DNA of 64,000 nt, taken from positions 248,001-312,000 of the forward strand of contig NZ_QCXX01000006.1 of the NCBI RefSeq assembly GCF_003071065.1, in the 5' to 3' direction. This DNA is from Sphingobacterium athyrii (lineage in GTDB: Bacteria; Bacteroidota; Bacteroidia; Sphingobacteriales; Sphingobacteriaceae). A program made the position numbers and the translations under genes. Positions 8,523 through 17,688 of the stretch are shown one piece after another. The number at the start of each line of letters is the position of its first letter. The stretch's first letter is position 1. Below the pieces are notes generated by a model, which was not told the origin of the DNA, searched no databases, and saw only the letters and a list, made by a program, of their open reading frames with translations.

Positions 8523-9080
8523 ATGAGAAATAAAATGGGGTACCGCCTGTTGTGGGAGCGTATTCGTACGGGTGACGAGGCAGCATTTTTTGATCTGTAT
8601 GCGGCACTCTATCAGGAGCTTGTTAATTTTGGAATCCGCACCTGTGGTGACAGCGACCTGGCAAGTGAAGCAACTGATCAGGTTTTTGTCAAGATCTGGG
8701 AAACAAGGGCACAGCTTGAACGCGTTGAAAACGTACAGTCCTATCTTATTACCTTTCTAAAAAGACGTATTCTTCGTCTGATCGAAAAGCAGCATAAAAT
8801 TAATACGGCACTTCAAAACGTCAAAGCAGAGGATGAATGGATCGAGATGCCTTACGAAGAGTTTGTGATCAAAGTACAAACCAATGAGATTATTCAGATC
8901 CGTTTAAAAGAAGCATTGGAGAAGCTGTCTTTTCGCCAGAAACAATTGGTCAATCTGAAGTTTTTTGAAGGCTATTCTTATGAGAAGATCTCAGAAATCA
9001 CGCAGATGTCTGTCAAAACCGCTTACAATACGCTTTATGATGCATTGAAAATCTTGCGGGAGGAACTAAAGGATATTTAA
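8523..9080 (+). CDS. RNA polymerase ECF sigma factor, FecI-like
   Basis: This 185-residue protein has sigma region 2 near residues 12-80 (DEAAFFDLYAALYQELVNFG, ASEATDQVFVKIWE) and region 4 near 125-180 (LSFRQKQLVNLKFFEGYSYEKISEITQMSVKTAYNTLYDALKILR). It heads the FecR-SusC-SusD locus to 15420 and presumably activates susC when the receptor signals. Met1 and Met6 are both possible starts. It is unrelated in detail to the sigma at 2272, with different region-4 recognition helices. Confidence 0.92.
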   Translation: MRNKMGYRLLWERIRTGDEAAFFDLYAALYQELVNFGIRTCGDSDLASEATDQVFVKIWETRAQLERVENVQSYLITFLKRRILRLIEKQHKINTALQNVKAEDEWIEMPYEEFVIKVQTNEIIQIRLKEALEKLSFRQKQLVNLKFFEGYSYEKISEITQMSVKTAYNTLYDALKILREELKDI

Positions 9081-9263
9081 TACGATCGCCTACGGGGGTT
9101 GACAGATGTAAAGCATTAAAGGATTGTCGGATTGAATTTTGCTGGTTTTAGGGTAGTTTTTCTGAAAAATAAAATGCTTATAATGAGGTTATTATAAAAT
9201 ATTTCATTTTTTTCTTAGGAAAAAAACTGCTTTCAGGGCACTATAGGTTAAATACCCATTAGA

Positions 9264-10367
9264 ATGAGCCAAAAAGATTATAAACAGTTAGAGGATTTTT
9301 TGATTGACGATACTTTTCAGAAGTATTGCTCCGGAGAGGATAAAAACTGTATCCTTTACTGGCAACAATACAGCTTAAATCATCCCGAGCAGGCTGAAAT
9401 GATCTTAAAAGCAAAACGTCTTTACCAAATATTGGTCGGAAACCGAAAATCCGTCCATGAGCAGTTGGAAAGATTGAAAACTGATCTTCAAAATGCTCCG
9501 GTTGAATCTTCACCTATCCGTCGAATAGCATGGCAAAGATGGGCTGCTATTGCTGCGGTATTCGTCGCTTTAATGGCGGGCGGAATATGGTATTATACAG
9601 TTCTGACACAACATATTGTCCCCCAGGAGCTTACCGATATTGGTCAGGTTTACCAGACAAAGAAGGGTGAGAAAAAGACTTTTGAGTTAATTGACGGTAG
9701 TACTGTCACTTTAAACTCTGCGAGTAAATTGGAGGTGTCTTCGGATTTTAACCATGAATTGCGCCTCGTGAAATTAGTTGGTGAAGGCTATTTTCAGGTC
9801 GCGAAGAATAAAGAAAAACCATTTATGGTGCAGGCTTCTGATTTTGATATCAAAGTTTTGGGAACAACCTTCAATGTGAAAAGTTATCCCGAAGAGCCAA
9901 CAGCCGAAGCCGTATTGGTAGAAGGATCTATTGAGATGAAAAGCAAAGGGCAGCGCGAGAATTCCGTTGTCATTAAGCCAAATCAAAAAATTACAATATT
10001 CAAAAATCAGGCTGCGCTTTTAGTTAATTCATCTCAGGGAAATAAACCAACCCTAAGTAAATTGCCCATTAAGGAAATTGCCATCGAAAATATCCCCGTA
10101 GTGGAGTCAGATGCCACCGAAATACCTGATATCGCCTGGAAGGAAAATAGATTAGAAATTGTGGACCAAGATTTCGAAACTTTACGGCGCACGCTGGAGC
10201 GTTGGTATGACGTGGATATTCAGCTTCAAAGTGACCAGTTAAAGCAATATCGCTTCACGGCAACCTTTAGCAAAGAAAACATTACTCAGGTACTGAGTGC
10301 TTTACAAAAAGTCGAACCTTTTAAATTTGAAATATATGGGAAAAAAATAACTATCTCAGAAAAATAA
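9264..10367 (+). CDS. FecR-family anti-sigma factor
   Basis: The 367-residue inner-membrane protein has a cytoplasmic domain of about 85 residues, a membrane segment (WAAIAAVFVALMAGGIWYY), a periplasmic FecR domain (YQTKKGEKKTFELIDGSTVTLNSASKLEV, GEGYFQVAKNKEKPFMV, LGTTFNVKSYPEE) and a DUF4974 C-terminus (LEIVDQDFETLRRTLERWYDV). It should hold the sigma factor encoded at 8523 and contact the STN domain of the SusC receptor at 10471. A gap of 183 bp separates it from the sigma gene, longer than usual. Confidence 0.92.
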   Translation: MSQKDYKQLEDFLIDDTFQKYCSGEDKNCILYWQQYSLNHPEQAEMILKAKRLYQILVGNRKSVHEQLERLKTDLQNAPVESSPIRRIAWQRWAAIAAVFVALMAGGIWYYTVLTQHIVPQELTDIGQVYQTKKGEKKTFELIDGSTVTLNSASKLEVSSDFNHELRLVKLVGEGYFQVAKNKEKPFMVQASDFDIKVLGTTFNVKSYPEEPTAEAVLVEGSIEMKSKGQRENSVVIKPNQKITIFKNQAALLVNSSQGNKPTLSKLPIKEIAIENIPVVESDATEIPDIAWKENRLEIVDQDFETLRRTLERWYDVDIQLQSDQLKQYRFTATFSKENITQVLSALQKVEPFKFEIYGKKITISEK

Positions 10368-10368
10368 A

Positions 10369-10394
10369 AAGGATGGTGGACCAACACCATCCTT
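10369..10394 (+). promoter_or_regulatory. Leader hairpin 1 before susC
   Basis: AAGGATGGTG pairs with CACCATCCTT around a 6-nt loop, starting 2 nt after the fecR stop. There is no T-run, so it is more likely an mRNA-stability or processing element than a terminator. Confidence 0.55.
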
Positions 10395-10416
10395 CATTGA
10401 AAAAATGATTAACCAA

Positions 10417-10443
10417 AAGCAGCAACATTGGGGCGTGCTGCTT
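10417..10443 (+). promoter_or_regulatory. Leader hairpin 2 before susC
   Basis: AAGCAGCA pairs with TGCTGCTT around an 11-nt loop, 28 nt before the susC start. With hairpin 1 it forms a structured spacer that could set the high SusC level relative to the sigma and anti-sigma genes. Confidence 0.5.
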
Positions 10444-10470
10444 AATATTAATTTTAACCAACACTAAAAT

Positions 10471-13400
10471 ATGATTAAAAATTGCTTATTGCAAATGCGC
10501 AATGGATATATTGTGCATTTTAGATTCATTATCCGGATGAAACTAGCCTTAATTATGACTACGTGTGCTGTAATCAATGTCTCAGCATCTGTATTTTCCC
10601 AACAAAAAGTTTCCTTGGATGTCCAAAAGACAAAACTGAGCAAGGTACTTAAGCTGATCGAAGAGCAAAGTGATTATTACTTTGTTTATAATTCGACCAA
10701 CGAAAATTTAAATAAAGAAGTATCCGTCAATGTCAATAATACGAAAGTATTGGACGTTCTGGCGAAGCTTTTCAATAAAAGTGGACTGGTATATTCGGTA
10801 TCAAAAGAAGGCCTTGTTGTGGTGAGTCAGCAGCAACAGGTTTCCGTTTCGGGTTTAGTAACAGACGACAAAGGGAATCCATTGGCAGGAGCCAGTGTTC
10901 GTGTTAAAGGAACTGCTGTCGGACGGGCGACCGATATCAATGGGCGATTTTCCATCGAAGCGACTACAGGTAATACGTTGATTGTTTCTTTTGCGGGCTA
11001 TGCATCGCAAGAGGTGGCCGTGACAAAGGACGGTGATATGAAAATCATCTTAATCGAAGACAATCGGATGTTAAATGAGGTGGTGGTGACTGCCTTGGGG
11101 ATGAAAAAGGAAAAACGTTCACTAGGATACTCCGTTACACAGGTTGCTGGGGAATCGCTAACCACAGCGCGTGAAAATAATGTGATGAATTCACTTGTCG
11201 GAAAAGTTGCTGGTCTGGATATTAGCTCAACTTCAGGTGGGGCAGGCGCTGCATCGAATGTAACAATACGCGGGGTTTCCAGTATCTCACAGTCTAATCA
11301 ACCTTTATACGTGATCAATGGTATTCCAATGGAAAGCAAGCCTGTTGGTGTTGGAAATGCTAATTCCAGAGGAAACTCGGGTAGCCAATGGGACAACGCA
11401 CCGGATCTGGGAGACGCAATCAGTAATATCAATCCTGACGATATCGAAAGTATTTCGGTATTAAAAGGCGCTGCGGCTTCAGCATTATATGGTTCACGGG
11501 CTAAAGCAGGTGTTATTTTGATTACGACCAAATCCGGAAAAGGAAATTCAATAGATTTTAACAGCAATTATGTCGCTGAGAAAATTATCGATCAAACGAA
11601 CTGGCAAACGGTATATGGTCAGGGGGCAAACGGTGAAAAACCTGCCGATGGTAAGGCCGCAGCACAAGTTGGGGGCTCTAGTTGGGGAGCGAAATTGGAC
11701 GGCAGTCCAGTGCCCCAGTTTGACGGTGTATCGCGACCTTATTCCTATCAATCAGGTAATCTGGGACGTTTTTATCGTACAGGTTCTACATGGACAAATA
11801 CCTTGGCATTAAATAAAACATTCGAAGGTGGTTCAATCCGTTTCTCTGGTACGGATGTAAAAAATAAATCTGTTGTTCCTAATTCGGGATTGGATCGACA
11901 ATCATTTAATCTAGTCGGTTTGTTTGAACCATTGAAAAGGTTGACCATTGATGCGCGTTACAATATGATCTTGGAGCAAGTGAAAAACAGACCCATGGTG
12001 TCCGACATGTCAGGTAATGCCAATTTTAACGCAATGTTTTTGCCAACAAGCATCAATGTGAACGATTTAAAACCTTGGAAGAAAGAAAACGGGTTTGAAC
12101 TTCCGTTTACAACAGGTAATACCTATGCAACCAATCCTTGGTTTGCGGCTTACGAGTTTCAGAATAACACAAAAAGAGATCGTTCAATTGCTTCTTTGAC
12201 GGCGAAATATACGCTTGAAAATGGACTATTTATTCAAGGACGTGCTGGTCGTGATGCTTATAATGATCACTACAGAAATGTTTTGCCTACCGGAACAGCC
12301 TATTATGAGTATGGAAAAATAAATGAACAACAAACAAAATTTGCCGATATAAATGCGGATATCTTAGTGGGCAAAGCTTTTAGTTTTGGTGATTATACAG
12401 TAACACCGAATATCGGTGCCAGCTATCGCAATACAAAAATGTCGCAGTTAACGAACTCAGGAACCGATTTTATTATCCCGTTCGTTTATAATATATTAAA
12501 TGCCAAAAATAAATCTGTTAATTACCTGGAAAGCGAGTCGGAAACTCAGTCTGCATATGGTACAGCGGAGTTTGCCTATAAAGATGTGTTTTATCTGACA
12601 GGTAGCTTGCGCTCGGATTGGTATTCCACCTTGGCAACACCGGGTTACGATAATAAATTGAATTCGGTTTATCCTTCAGTTTCAGGTTCATTCATATTTT
12701 CGGAGTATTTTAAACCATCTTGGTTGTCTTACGGTAAATTGAGAGCGGGTTTCGCTCAGGTGGGACAGGCCACTGATCCCTATCAGACAATGTTAACTTA
12801 TAATTTTAGAGGCGAGAATTTAAATGGAGCTCCCTTGGGATCAATTAGCAACAGAGGGATTCCGAATACTTCCCTAAAAGCCTCTATTGCGAGTGAATTG
12901 GAAGTAGGTGCTGAACTTCGTTTGTTGAATGATCGCTTAAATGTGGATTTGACTTGGTATAATAAGAAATCAAAAGATGAAATTATATCTAATACAACAA
13001 CCCCCGCAACAGGATATGTTGCGGCTGTATTGAATTCTGGGGAAATGCAAAACAAGGGTTTTGAGGCACTGATTTCAGCGACCGTCGTGAAATCGGAGAG
13101 TTTCAAATGGGTGTCTTCGATAAATGGTTCTTACAATGACAACAAAATTATATCGTTGGCAGATGGCTTAAAAGACCTACTCGTGGCAACTTCACGTTCT
13201 AACGTTGGATTTATTATGAACAAAGTGGGTATGTCTGCATTTCAGGTGATGGCCTACGATAATAAATACGATAGTGAAGGTAAGATAGTAACACTGGAAG
13301 ACGGGTCGCCGGCACGCGGAGAACTTAGATCCTATGGATCAGCAATGAATAAATGGTTTGCGGGTTGGAACAACGAATTTAATTATAAAAATTTCAATCT

Positions 13401-13812
13401 GTCTTTCCTTATTGATGGTAAATGGGGAGGAAAATTATTCTCAGCAACCGATTATTATGGATATATCTGGGGACTACATCAAAATACGGTGGAAAGACGC
13501 GAAGAGATAGGAAGGGCAGCGGCGAAATATTATGAAAATACGGCGAACAACGTTTCGAAAAACTTTGTCAACAGTGCCGACTTTATAAAATTTAGACAAC
13601 TAATCATCGGTTATACCTTCCCAACAGCAATGTTTAATAATAAAATAAAATCCTTAAATGTAAGTGTTGTAGGACGGAATCTCTTTACATTGATGCGTAA
13701 AACCGATAATATTGATCCAGAATCAAGTTACAATGCAACATTCCCCGGTCTTGAATTGGGAGGTGTGCCAGCCATACGCACATTTGGAGCAAACCTAAGT
13801 GTTAAATTTTAA
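10471..13812 (+). CDS. SusC/RagA-type TonB-dependent receptor with STN domain
   Basis: The 1113-residue outer-membrane receptor has a long N-terminus leading to a signal peptide (about residues 23-45, KLALIMTTCAVINVSASVFSQ). An STN signal-transduction domain follows (about 48-100, LSKVLKLIEEQSDYYFVYN), then a carboxypeptidase-like domain (about 125-195), a TonB box and plug (EVVVTALGMKKEKRSLGYS; NVTIRGVSS; SVLKGAAASALYGSRAKAGVILITTK) and a 22-strand barrel ending in ANLSVKF. The STN domain links it to the sigma/FecR pair upstream. With the SusD at 13825 it should import an oligosaccharide or peptide. No degrading enzyme is adjacent, so the substrate is unknown. Confidence 0.93.
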   Translation: MIKNCLLQMRNGYIVHFRFIIRMKLALIMTTCAVINVSASVFSQQKVSLDVQKTKLSKVLKLIEEQSDYYFVYNSTNENLNKEVSVNVNNTKVLDVLAKLFNKSGLVYSVSKEGLVVVSQQQQVSVSGLVTDDKGNPLAGASVRVKGTAVGRATDINGRFSIEATTGNTLIVSFAGYASQEVAVTKDGDMKIILIEDNRMLNEVVVTALGMKKEKRSLGYSVTQVAGESLTTARENNVMNSLVGKVAGLDISSTSGGAGAASNVTIRGVSSISQSNQPLYVINGIPMESKPVGVGNANSRGNSGSQWDNAPDLGDAISNINPDDIESISVLKGAAASALYGSRAKAGVILITTKSGKGNSIDFNSNYVAEKIIDQTNWQTVYGQGANGEKPADGKAAAQVGGSSWGAKLDGSPVPQFDGVSRPYSYQSGNLGRFYRTGSTWTNTLALNKTFEGGSIRFSGTDVKNKSVVPNSGLDRQSFNLVGLFEPLKRLTIDARYNMILEQVKNRPMVSDMSGNANFNAMFLPTSINVNDLKPWKKENGFELPFTTGNTYATNPWFAAYEFQNNTKRDRSIASLTAKYTLENGLFIQGRAGRDAYNDHYRNVLPTGTAYYEYGKINEQQTKFADINADILVGKAFSFGDYTVTPNIGASYRNTKMSQLTNSGTDFIIPFVYNILNAKNKSVNYLESESETQSAYGTAEFAYKDVFYLTGSLRSDWYSTLATPGYDNKLNSVYPSVSGSFIFSEYFKPSWLSYGKLRAGFAQVGQATDPYQTMLTYNFRGENLNGAPLGSISNRGIPNTSLKASIASELEVGAELRLLNDRLNVDLTWYNKKSKDEIISNTTTPATGYVAAVLNSGEMQNKGFEALISATVVKSESFKWVSSINGSYNDNKIISLADGLKDLLVATSRSNVGFIMNKVGMSAFQVMAYDNKYDSEGKIVTLEDGSPARGELRSYGSAMNKWFAGWNNEFNYKNFNLSFLIDGKWGGKLFSATDYYGYIWGLHQNTVERREEIGRAAAKYYENTANNVSKNFVNSADFIKFRQLIIGYTFPTAMFNNKIKSLNVSVVGRNLFTLMRKTDNIDPESSYNATFPGLELGGVPAIRTFGANLSVKF

Positions 13813-13824
13813 ATCTAAATTGAA

Positions 13825-15420
13825 ATGAAAGCAATGATTAAACCAATTATATCTACGTTAGCTGTTGGTCTTATTTGTTTGACAGGTAGCTGTACCAAGG
13901 ATTTTGAAAAAATAAATACAGACCCCATAGCTTATGATAAGGAAAAATGGGATCCTAATTATACTTTATCTTCATCCCAATTATTCTATACAGGCAGTTT
14001 TGACTTCGCCTATGATACCTGGCGTGGAAATTTGATTTATTCAGCCACTATGATGCAGGGGTTATCTACAGTAATTAGCTATTGGGCAGGCGATAAATAT
14101 TTGCTAAATGAAGGTTACACAGCAGCTTATTGGGGAAATGGAACTGTAGGAGCGTATATCGAGCAGGTGCGGAATATTCAGGATGTGGTGATGAATACAA
14201 AAGGTAAACCCGAATTAAATAATTTATATCAAATAGCAAGAATTTGGCGCGCTGTTATTTTTGCAAGACTAACTGACCTTTATGGCGATGTACCATATTC
14301 GGAAGCTGGTGTTGGGTACTATGAGAAAATTTATAAACCCAAGTTTGATAAACAACAGGATATCTACAATGATTTGCTAAAGGAAGTTGATGAAGCTGTA
14401 GCAGCATTGAAGACAGATGGGGACAATGTTTTTGGAGATGTTATTTACAAAGGGAATATTGATAAATGGAAACGTTTTGGAAATTCTTTTTTGCTGCGCC
14501 TGGCAATGCGCCTAGTGAAAGTAGATGAGACCAAAGCAAAACAATATGCGACCAAAGCTGTAGCAAATACATTGACTAATAATACTGAAAACGCTTACAT
14601 CTCACACGATGAAAGTGGTTCGCGTGTAACACAGAATAGAAATTCACAGGTACTATTAGGGGATGGAGGACAAGAATGCTATTATGTGAAGTGGTCAAAT
14701 ACATTTATTGATTTTCTAAAGAAAAATAATGATCCTCGTTTAGGTTTAGTGGCTGTGACTAAATTATATTTAAAAGACGATGTTAAGGCACAGAATCCGG
14801 ATTATGTAAGTAATCCCGCGGTTCAAAAAGGAATGCCTAATGGAAAGGATTTGAGTTCTGATCCTAAGTATAAAATTAGCAGTGATCCAAGTTTTACCAC
14901 ATTCCCTGATTATTCATCGCCGAATCCGAAGATGATCAAGAGAAATGGTGTGACATTTATACTGACATATGCCGAGACAGAGTTGTTGAAGGCTGAAGCC
15001 GCAGAGCGTTGGGGGGTTGGAGGTTCGGCTGCTGAACATTACAAAAATGGACTGAAGGCCTCTATTACTTATTTGAATCAATATGATCCAGAACTAGCTG
15101 TTTCGGATGCACTAGCAGAGGCATTTGCTGTTGCGAATCCTTATGATGCGAGCAAGGGCTTGGAACAGATCAATATGCAGTATTGGGCACATACGATTAC
15201 CATGCTGGATTTTTATGAAACTTGGGCCAACTGGAGACGTACAGGGTTTCCAAAACTGACGCCAGTAAACTACCCTGGAAACGCCACTTCAGGAACTATT
15301 CCACGTCGTTTTCCATATCCTTCTACGGAAGAGGCTATCAATGGCGAAAACTTTAAAGCAGCAGCTGCGGCAGTACCCGGCGGTGATAATCTTGCAGGCC
15401 GGGTTTGGTGGGACAAATAA
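13825..15420 (+). CDS. SusD/RagB-family nutrient-binding lipoprotein
   Basis: The 531-residue protein begins with a lipoprotein signal (LICLTGSCTKDFEKINTDP, lipidated Cys near residue 23) and continues with the TPR-rich SusD-like fold of the SusD/RagB superfamily (YQIARIWRAVIFARLTDLYGDVPYSEA, ILTYAETELLKAEAAERWGV). It starts 12 bp after susC in the same operon. On the cell surface it forms the lid of the SusC channel and binds the ligand. Length and motifs agree with the SusD/RagB-like family that pairs with STN-containing SusC. Confidence 0.92.
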   Translation: MKAMIKPIISTLAVGLICLTGSCTKDFEKINTDPIAYDKEKWDPNYTLSSSQLFYTGSFDFAYDTWRGNLIYSATMMQGLSTVISYWAGDKYLLNEGYTAAYWGNGTVGAYIEQVRNIQDVVMNTKGKPELNNLYQIARIWRAVIFARLTDLYGDVPYSEAGVGYYEKIYKPKFDKQQDIYNDLLKEVDEAVAALKTDGDNVFGDVIYKGNIDKWKRFGNSFLLRLAMRLVKVDETKAKQYATKAVANTLTNNTENAYISHDESGSRVTQNRNSQVLLGDGGQECYYVKWSNTFIDFLKKNNDPRLGLVAVTKLYLKDDVKAQNPDYVSNPAVQKGMPNGKDLSSDPKYKISSDPSFTTFPDYSSPNPKMIKRNGVTFILTYAETELLKAEAAERWGVGGSAAEHYKNGLKASITYLNQYDPELAVSDALAEAFAVANPYDASKGLEQINMQYWAHTITMLDFYETWANWRRTGFPKLTPVNYPGNATSGTIPRRFPYPSTEEAINGENFKAAAAAVPGGDNLAGRVWWDK

Positions 15421-15441
15421 TCACAATGGTTTGTTTTTTTT

Positions 15442-15468
15442 GAGGCTGAACTTTCGTAGTTTGGCCTC
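15442..15468 (+). terminator. Hairpin after susD
   Basis: GAGGCTGAACT pairs with AGTTTGGCCTC (including G-T pairs) around a 5-nt loop, followed by a short TTT. It is a probable terminator of the sigma/FecR/SusCD transcript. Confidence 0.6.
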
Positions 15469-15490
15469 TTTAAACCTCTTATAAATTACT

Positions 15491-15973
15491 ATGAACCTAA
15501 AAAATCAAATTTTGCTAATTGCGGTTATGCCATGCATAGTCTTTTCCTGCAATAATGCCGGTGAACAACAGAAGGAAAATAAGGCTGCAAAAGCCAAATC
15601 ATTGACCGGGACTTACAGACTCCTGGAAAGTAAGACAATCAAAGGGAAGGATACAGTGACTGCATTCGCGGATACCAGTAAAACCGAAATGTTTAAAATG
15701 TTTAATGAAGATCATTTTTCGTTTTTCAACCACGACAAGGAAAAAGGTAAAGGGAAAGAGCCTCATTTTCTTGCTGGTGGGGGGACTTATTCATTTGACG
15801 GTAAAAATTACCAAGAACGGCTACAATACTGTAGTCTGCGCGATTGGGAAAGCAATAAGTTCGATTTCGAATTGGAATTTAAGGGGGATACACTTATTCA
15901 AAGGGGGGAGGAGAACTTGCCTGAACTTGGTGTAAAACATACCATTATTGAAACCTATCTAAAAATAAAATAA
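15491..15973 (+). CDS. Lipocalin-like (DUF4488-type) lipoprotein
   Basis: The 160-residue protein has a lipoprotein signal (ILLIAVMPCIVFSCNNAGEQ, lipidation Cys at about 20). A small beta-barrel-like domain follows: LTGTYRLLESKTI, MFNEDHFSFFNHD, GGGTYSFDGKNYQERLQYCS, FDFELEFKGDTL. That order matches the lipocalin-like DUF4488 group of Bacteroidota, whose ligand is not known. It follows the SusD gene after a terminator hairpin and has its own terminator at 16035. Confidence 0.7.
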   Translation: MNLKNQILLIAVMPCIVFSCNNAGEQQKENKAAKAKSLTGTYRLLESKTIKGKDTVTAFADTSKTEMFKMFNEDHFSFFNHDKEKGKGKEPHFLAGGGTYSFDGKNYQERLQYCSLRDWESNKFDFELEFKGDTLIQRGEENLPELGVKHTIIETYLKIK

Positions 15974-16034
15974 TATAACACTGGCTTATTGAAGATCTCA
16001 TAAAACTTCATAAAGTATTTTTTGTTAATGCAAG

Positions 16035-16064
16035 CACCCAAGGTATTCTTTGGGTGTTTTTTTT
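16035..16064 (+). terminator. Rho-independent terminator
   Basis: CACCCAA pairs with TTGGGTG and is followed by eight Ts. Confidence 0.85.
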
Positions 16065-16218
16065 ATTGCTTAAAAACAATGAAAAAAGTTGTTTATTGCG
16101 GTTTACGAGTGCTTTGTTATTTATTTTAGAAAAAAAATAAAATTATATTGCAACATTTTTCAACGCTTTCCGACTATAGAATAGAAACATAGAAAATTAA
16201 CAGTATTAAATAGTACAC

Positions 16219-16776
16219 GTGCAGAATCAACTTAGCGATAGAGACTTATTAGCGATGTGCCAGTCCGGTAACGAATCAGGGTTTGCACAGCTTTATCATC
16301 GCTATGCGAAGAAGATTTTTAACTCGATCTATCGGATTTTGTCCAATCAGGAGGAGAGCGAGGATATTTTACAGGAGACTTTTGTGGAGTTTTTCTCAAA
16401 ATCCGATAAGTGGCATGCGGTACTAAATGTTGAGGCTTGGTTGCGGCGGATGGGGGTGAATAAAGCGATCTCTCTTTTACGGAAGAATAAGCAATATCAC
16501 ACACCGATTGATGATCTGGAAATCCGGGACGAGGGTGAAGATGAGTTATTGGAAAAGGAATGGCGGGAATGCCGATTAACTGACCTGGAATCGGTCATTG
16601 ATCAGTTGAGCGGGATACCCAAAATGATTATCAATCTTTATCTTTTTGAAGATATGAGCCATGATGAAGTTGCTGAGTCTTTGGGAATGACGGCCGTAGC
16701 GGTAAGGAGTCAATACCATCGTGCCAAAAAGAAAATTTACGAACAATTGAAGGAGAGGTATAATTATGCGGGATAA
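16219..16776 (+). CDS. RNA polymerase ECF sigma factor
   Basis: This 185-residue ECF sigma has region 2 near residues 20-85 (GFAQLYHRYAKKIFNSIYRIL, SEDILQETFVEFFSKSDKW) and region 4 near 125-180 (IPKMIINLYLFEDMSHDEVAESLGMTAVAVRSQYHRAKKKIYEQL). The start is GTG, the only one that keeps the full region 2. It belongs to a general ECF group and not to the FecI type, because its partner is not FecR. It overlaps the next gene by 11 bp. Confidence 0.9.
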   Translation: MQNQLSDRDLLAMCQSGNESGFAQLYHRYAKKIFNSIYRILSNQEESEDILQETFVEFFSKSDKWHAVLNVEAWLRRMGVNKAISLLRKNKQYHTPIDDLEIRDEGEDELLEKEWRECRLTDLESVIDQLSGIPKMIINLYLFEDMSHDEVAESLGMTAVAVRSQYHRAKKKIYEQLKERYNYAG

Positions 16777-17584
16777 TTTGAAAGATTTTGTAAATGCGAA
16801 TCGGGATGCATTTGACCATAGAGAACCTTCTGCGGATTTATGGAATAAAATCAAACCACAGGTAGTTCCTCCGGTACAGGAAAAGAAAATTAAACCATTA
16901 TGGCGATGGGCAAGCATTGCAGCAGCGACATTATTGGCTGGTACTGCTACATTACTGATTTTTAATGAGCAAGAAGATCACGCGACCAAAGTAGCAGATA
17001 GAAGACCAGTTTCTGTCCAAAAGGATGCATCGGAAACAATGACACCTGCACAGCAGGGAGTTTCTGTAGAAATTGAAAAGAAGGAGCCGGTTCGAACCAT
17101 ACAAACAATGTCAAATGTTCAAAAAATAAATCGTGTGGCTAAAGTGAAGGGACAAAAAATAGTTCAGGACAAGAATCGGTCGGCCAAAAAACAGGATTAT
17201 ATGGAAATGCTTCAGGATTCCACTTGGGCAAGTACACGTCTCGCAGCCATACTTGCTCTACAAAAACAAGGAGATCTGAATGACGATGCAACACGAGTGC
17301 TGGAGAAAATGGCAGTTTCTGATGAAAGCAGCAATGTACGTATGGCAGCCATTGAGACCTTATTGGAAGGAATGACACCGGAAGCCAGACAACAGAAAGT
17401 TCAGGATTTTTTTGTCGCACAGAATGACCCTACATTGCAGGTCGAACTGATGCAAATGATCGGGCAGCGAGATGAGCTGGAAATGAAAAACAGCACAAAG
17501 GATAAACTGAATGCAATCGTGGAAGATCCCTTTACATTGAAGTTTGTGAAAGAACAGGCCTATGCCGTGCTGCTGCATCAATAA
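16766..17584 (+). CDS. Membrane anti-sigma-like protein with HEAT repeats
   Basis: The 272-residue protein has a short cytoplasmic N-terminus (REPSADLWNKIKPQV), one membrane helix near residues 48-66 (WASIAAATLLAGTATLLIF), a polar linker, and a C-terminal alpha-helical repeat domain of HEAT type (STWASTRLAAILALQKQG, VRMAAIETLLEGM, PTLQVELMQMIGQRDE). Position and overlap with the sigma gene make it the likely anti-sigma factor. The periplasmic HEAT domain would be the sensory part, probably a protein-binding surface. This role is inferred from gene order; no classical zinc-binding anti-sigma motif is present. Confidence 0.75.
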   Translation: MRDNLKDFVNANRDAFDHREPSADLWNKIKPQVVPPVQEKKIKPLWRWASIAAATLLAGTATLLIFNEQEDHATKVADRRPVSVQKDASETMTPAQQGVSVEIEKKEPVRTIQTMSNVQKINRVAKVKGQKIVQDKNRSAKKQDYMEMLQDSTWASTRLAAILALQKQGDLNDDATRVLEKMAVSDESSNVRMAAIETLLEGMTPEARQQKVQDFFVAQNDPTLQVELMQMIGQRDELEMKNSTKDKLNAIVEDPFTLKFVKEQAYAVLLHQ

Positions 17585-17688
17585 GGGAACAAAGCGATAA
17601 GGACTATGAAACAAATGGGATAGGCGGGGCCAGCGAATACAGGAGGAGATTAAAAAAAATTAGATAAAGAAACAATAAAATTAAGGAA

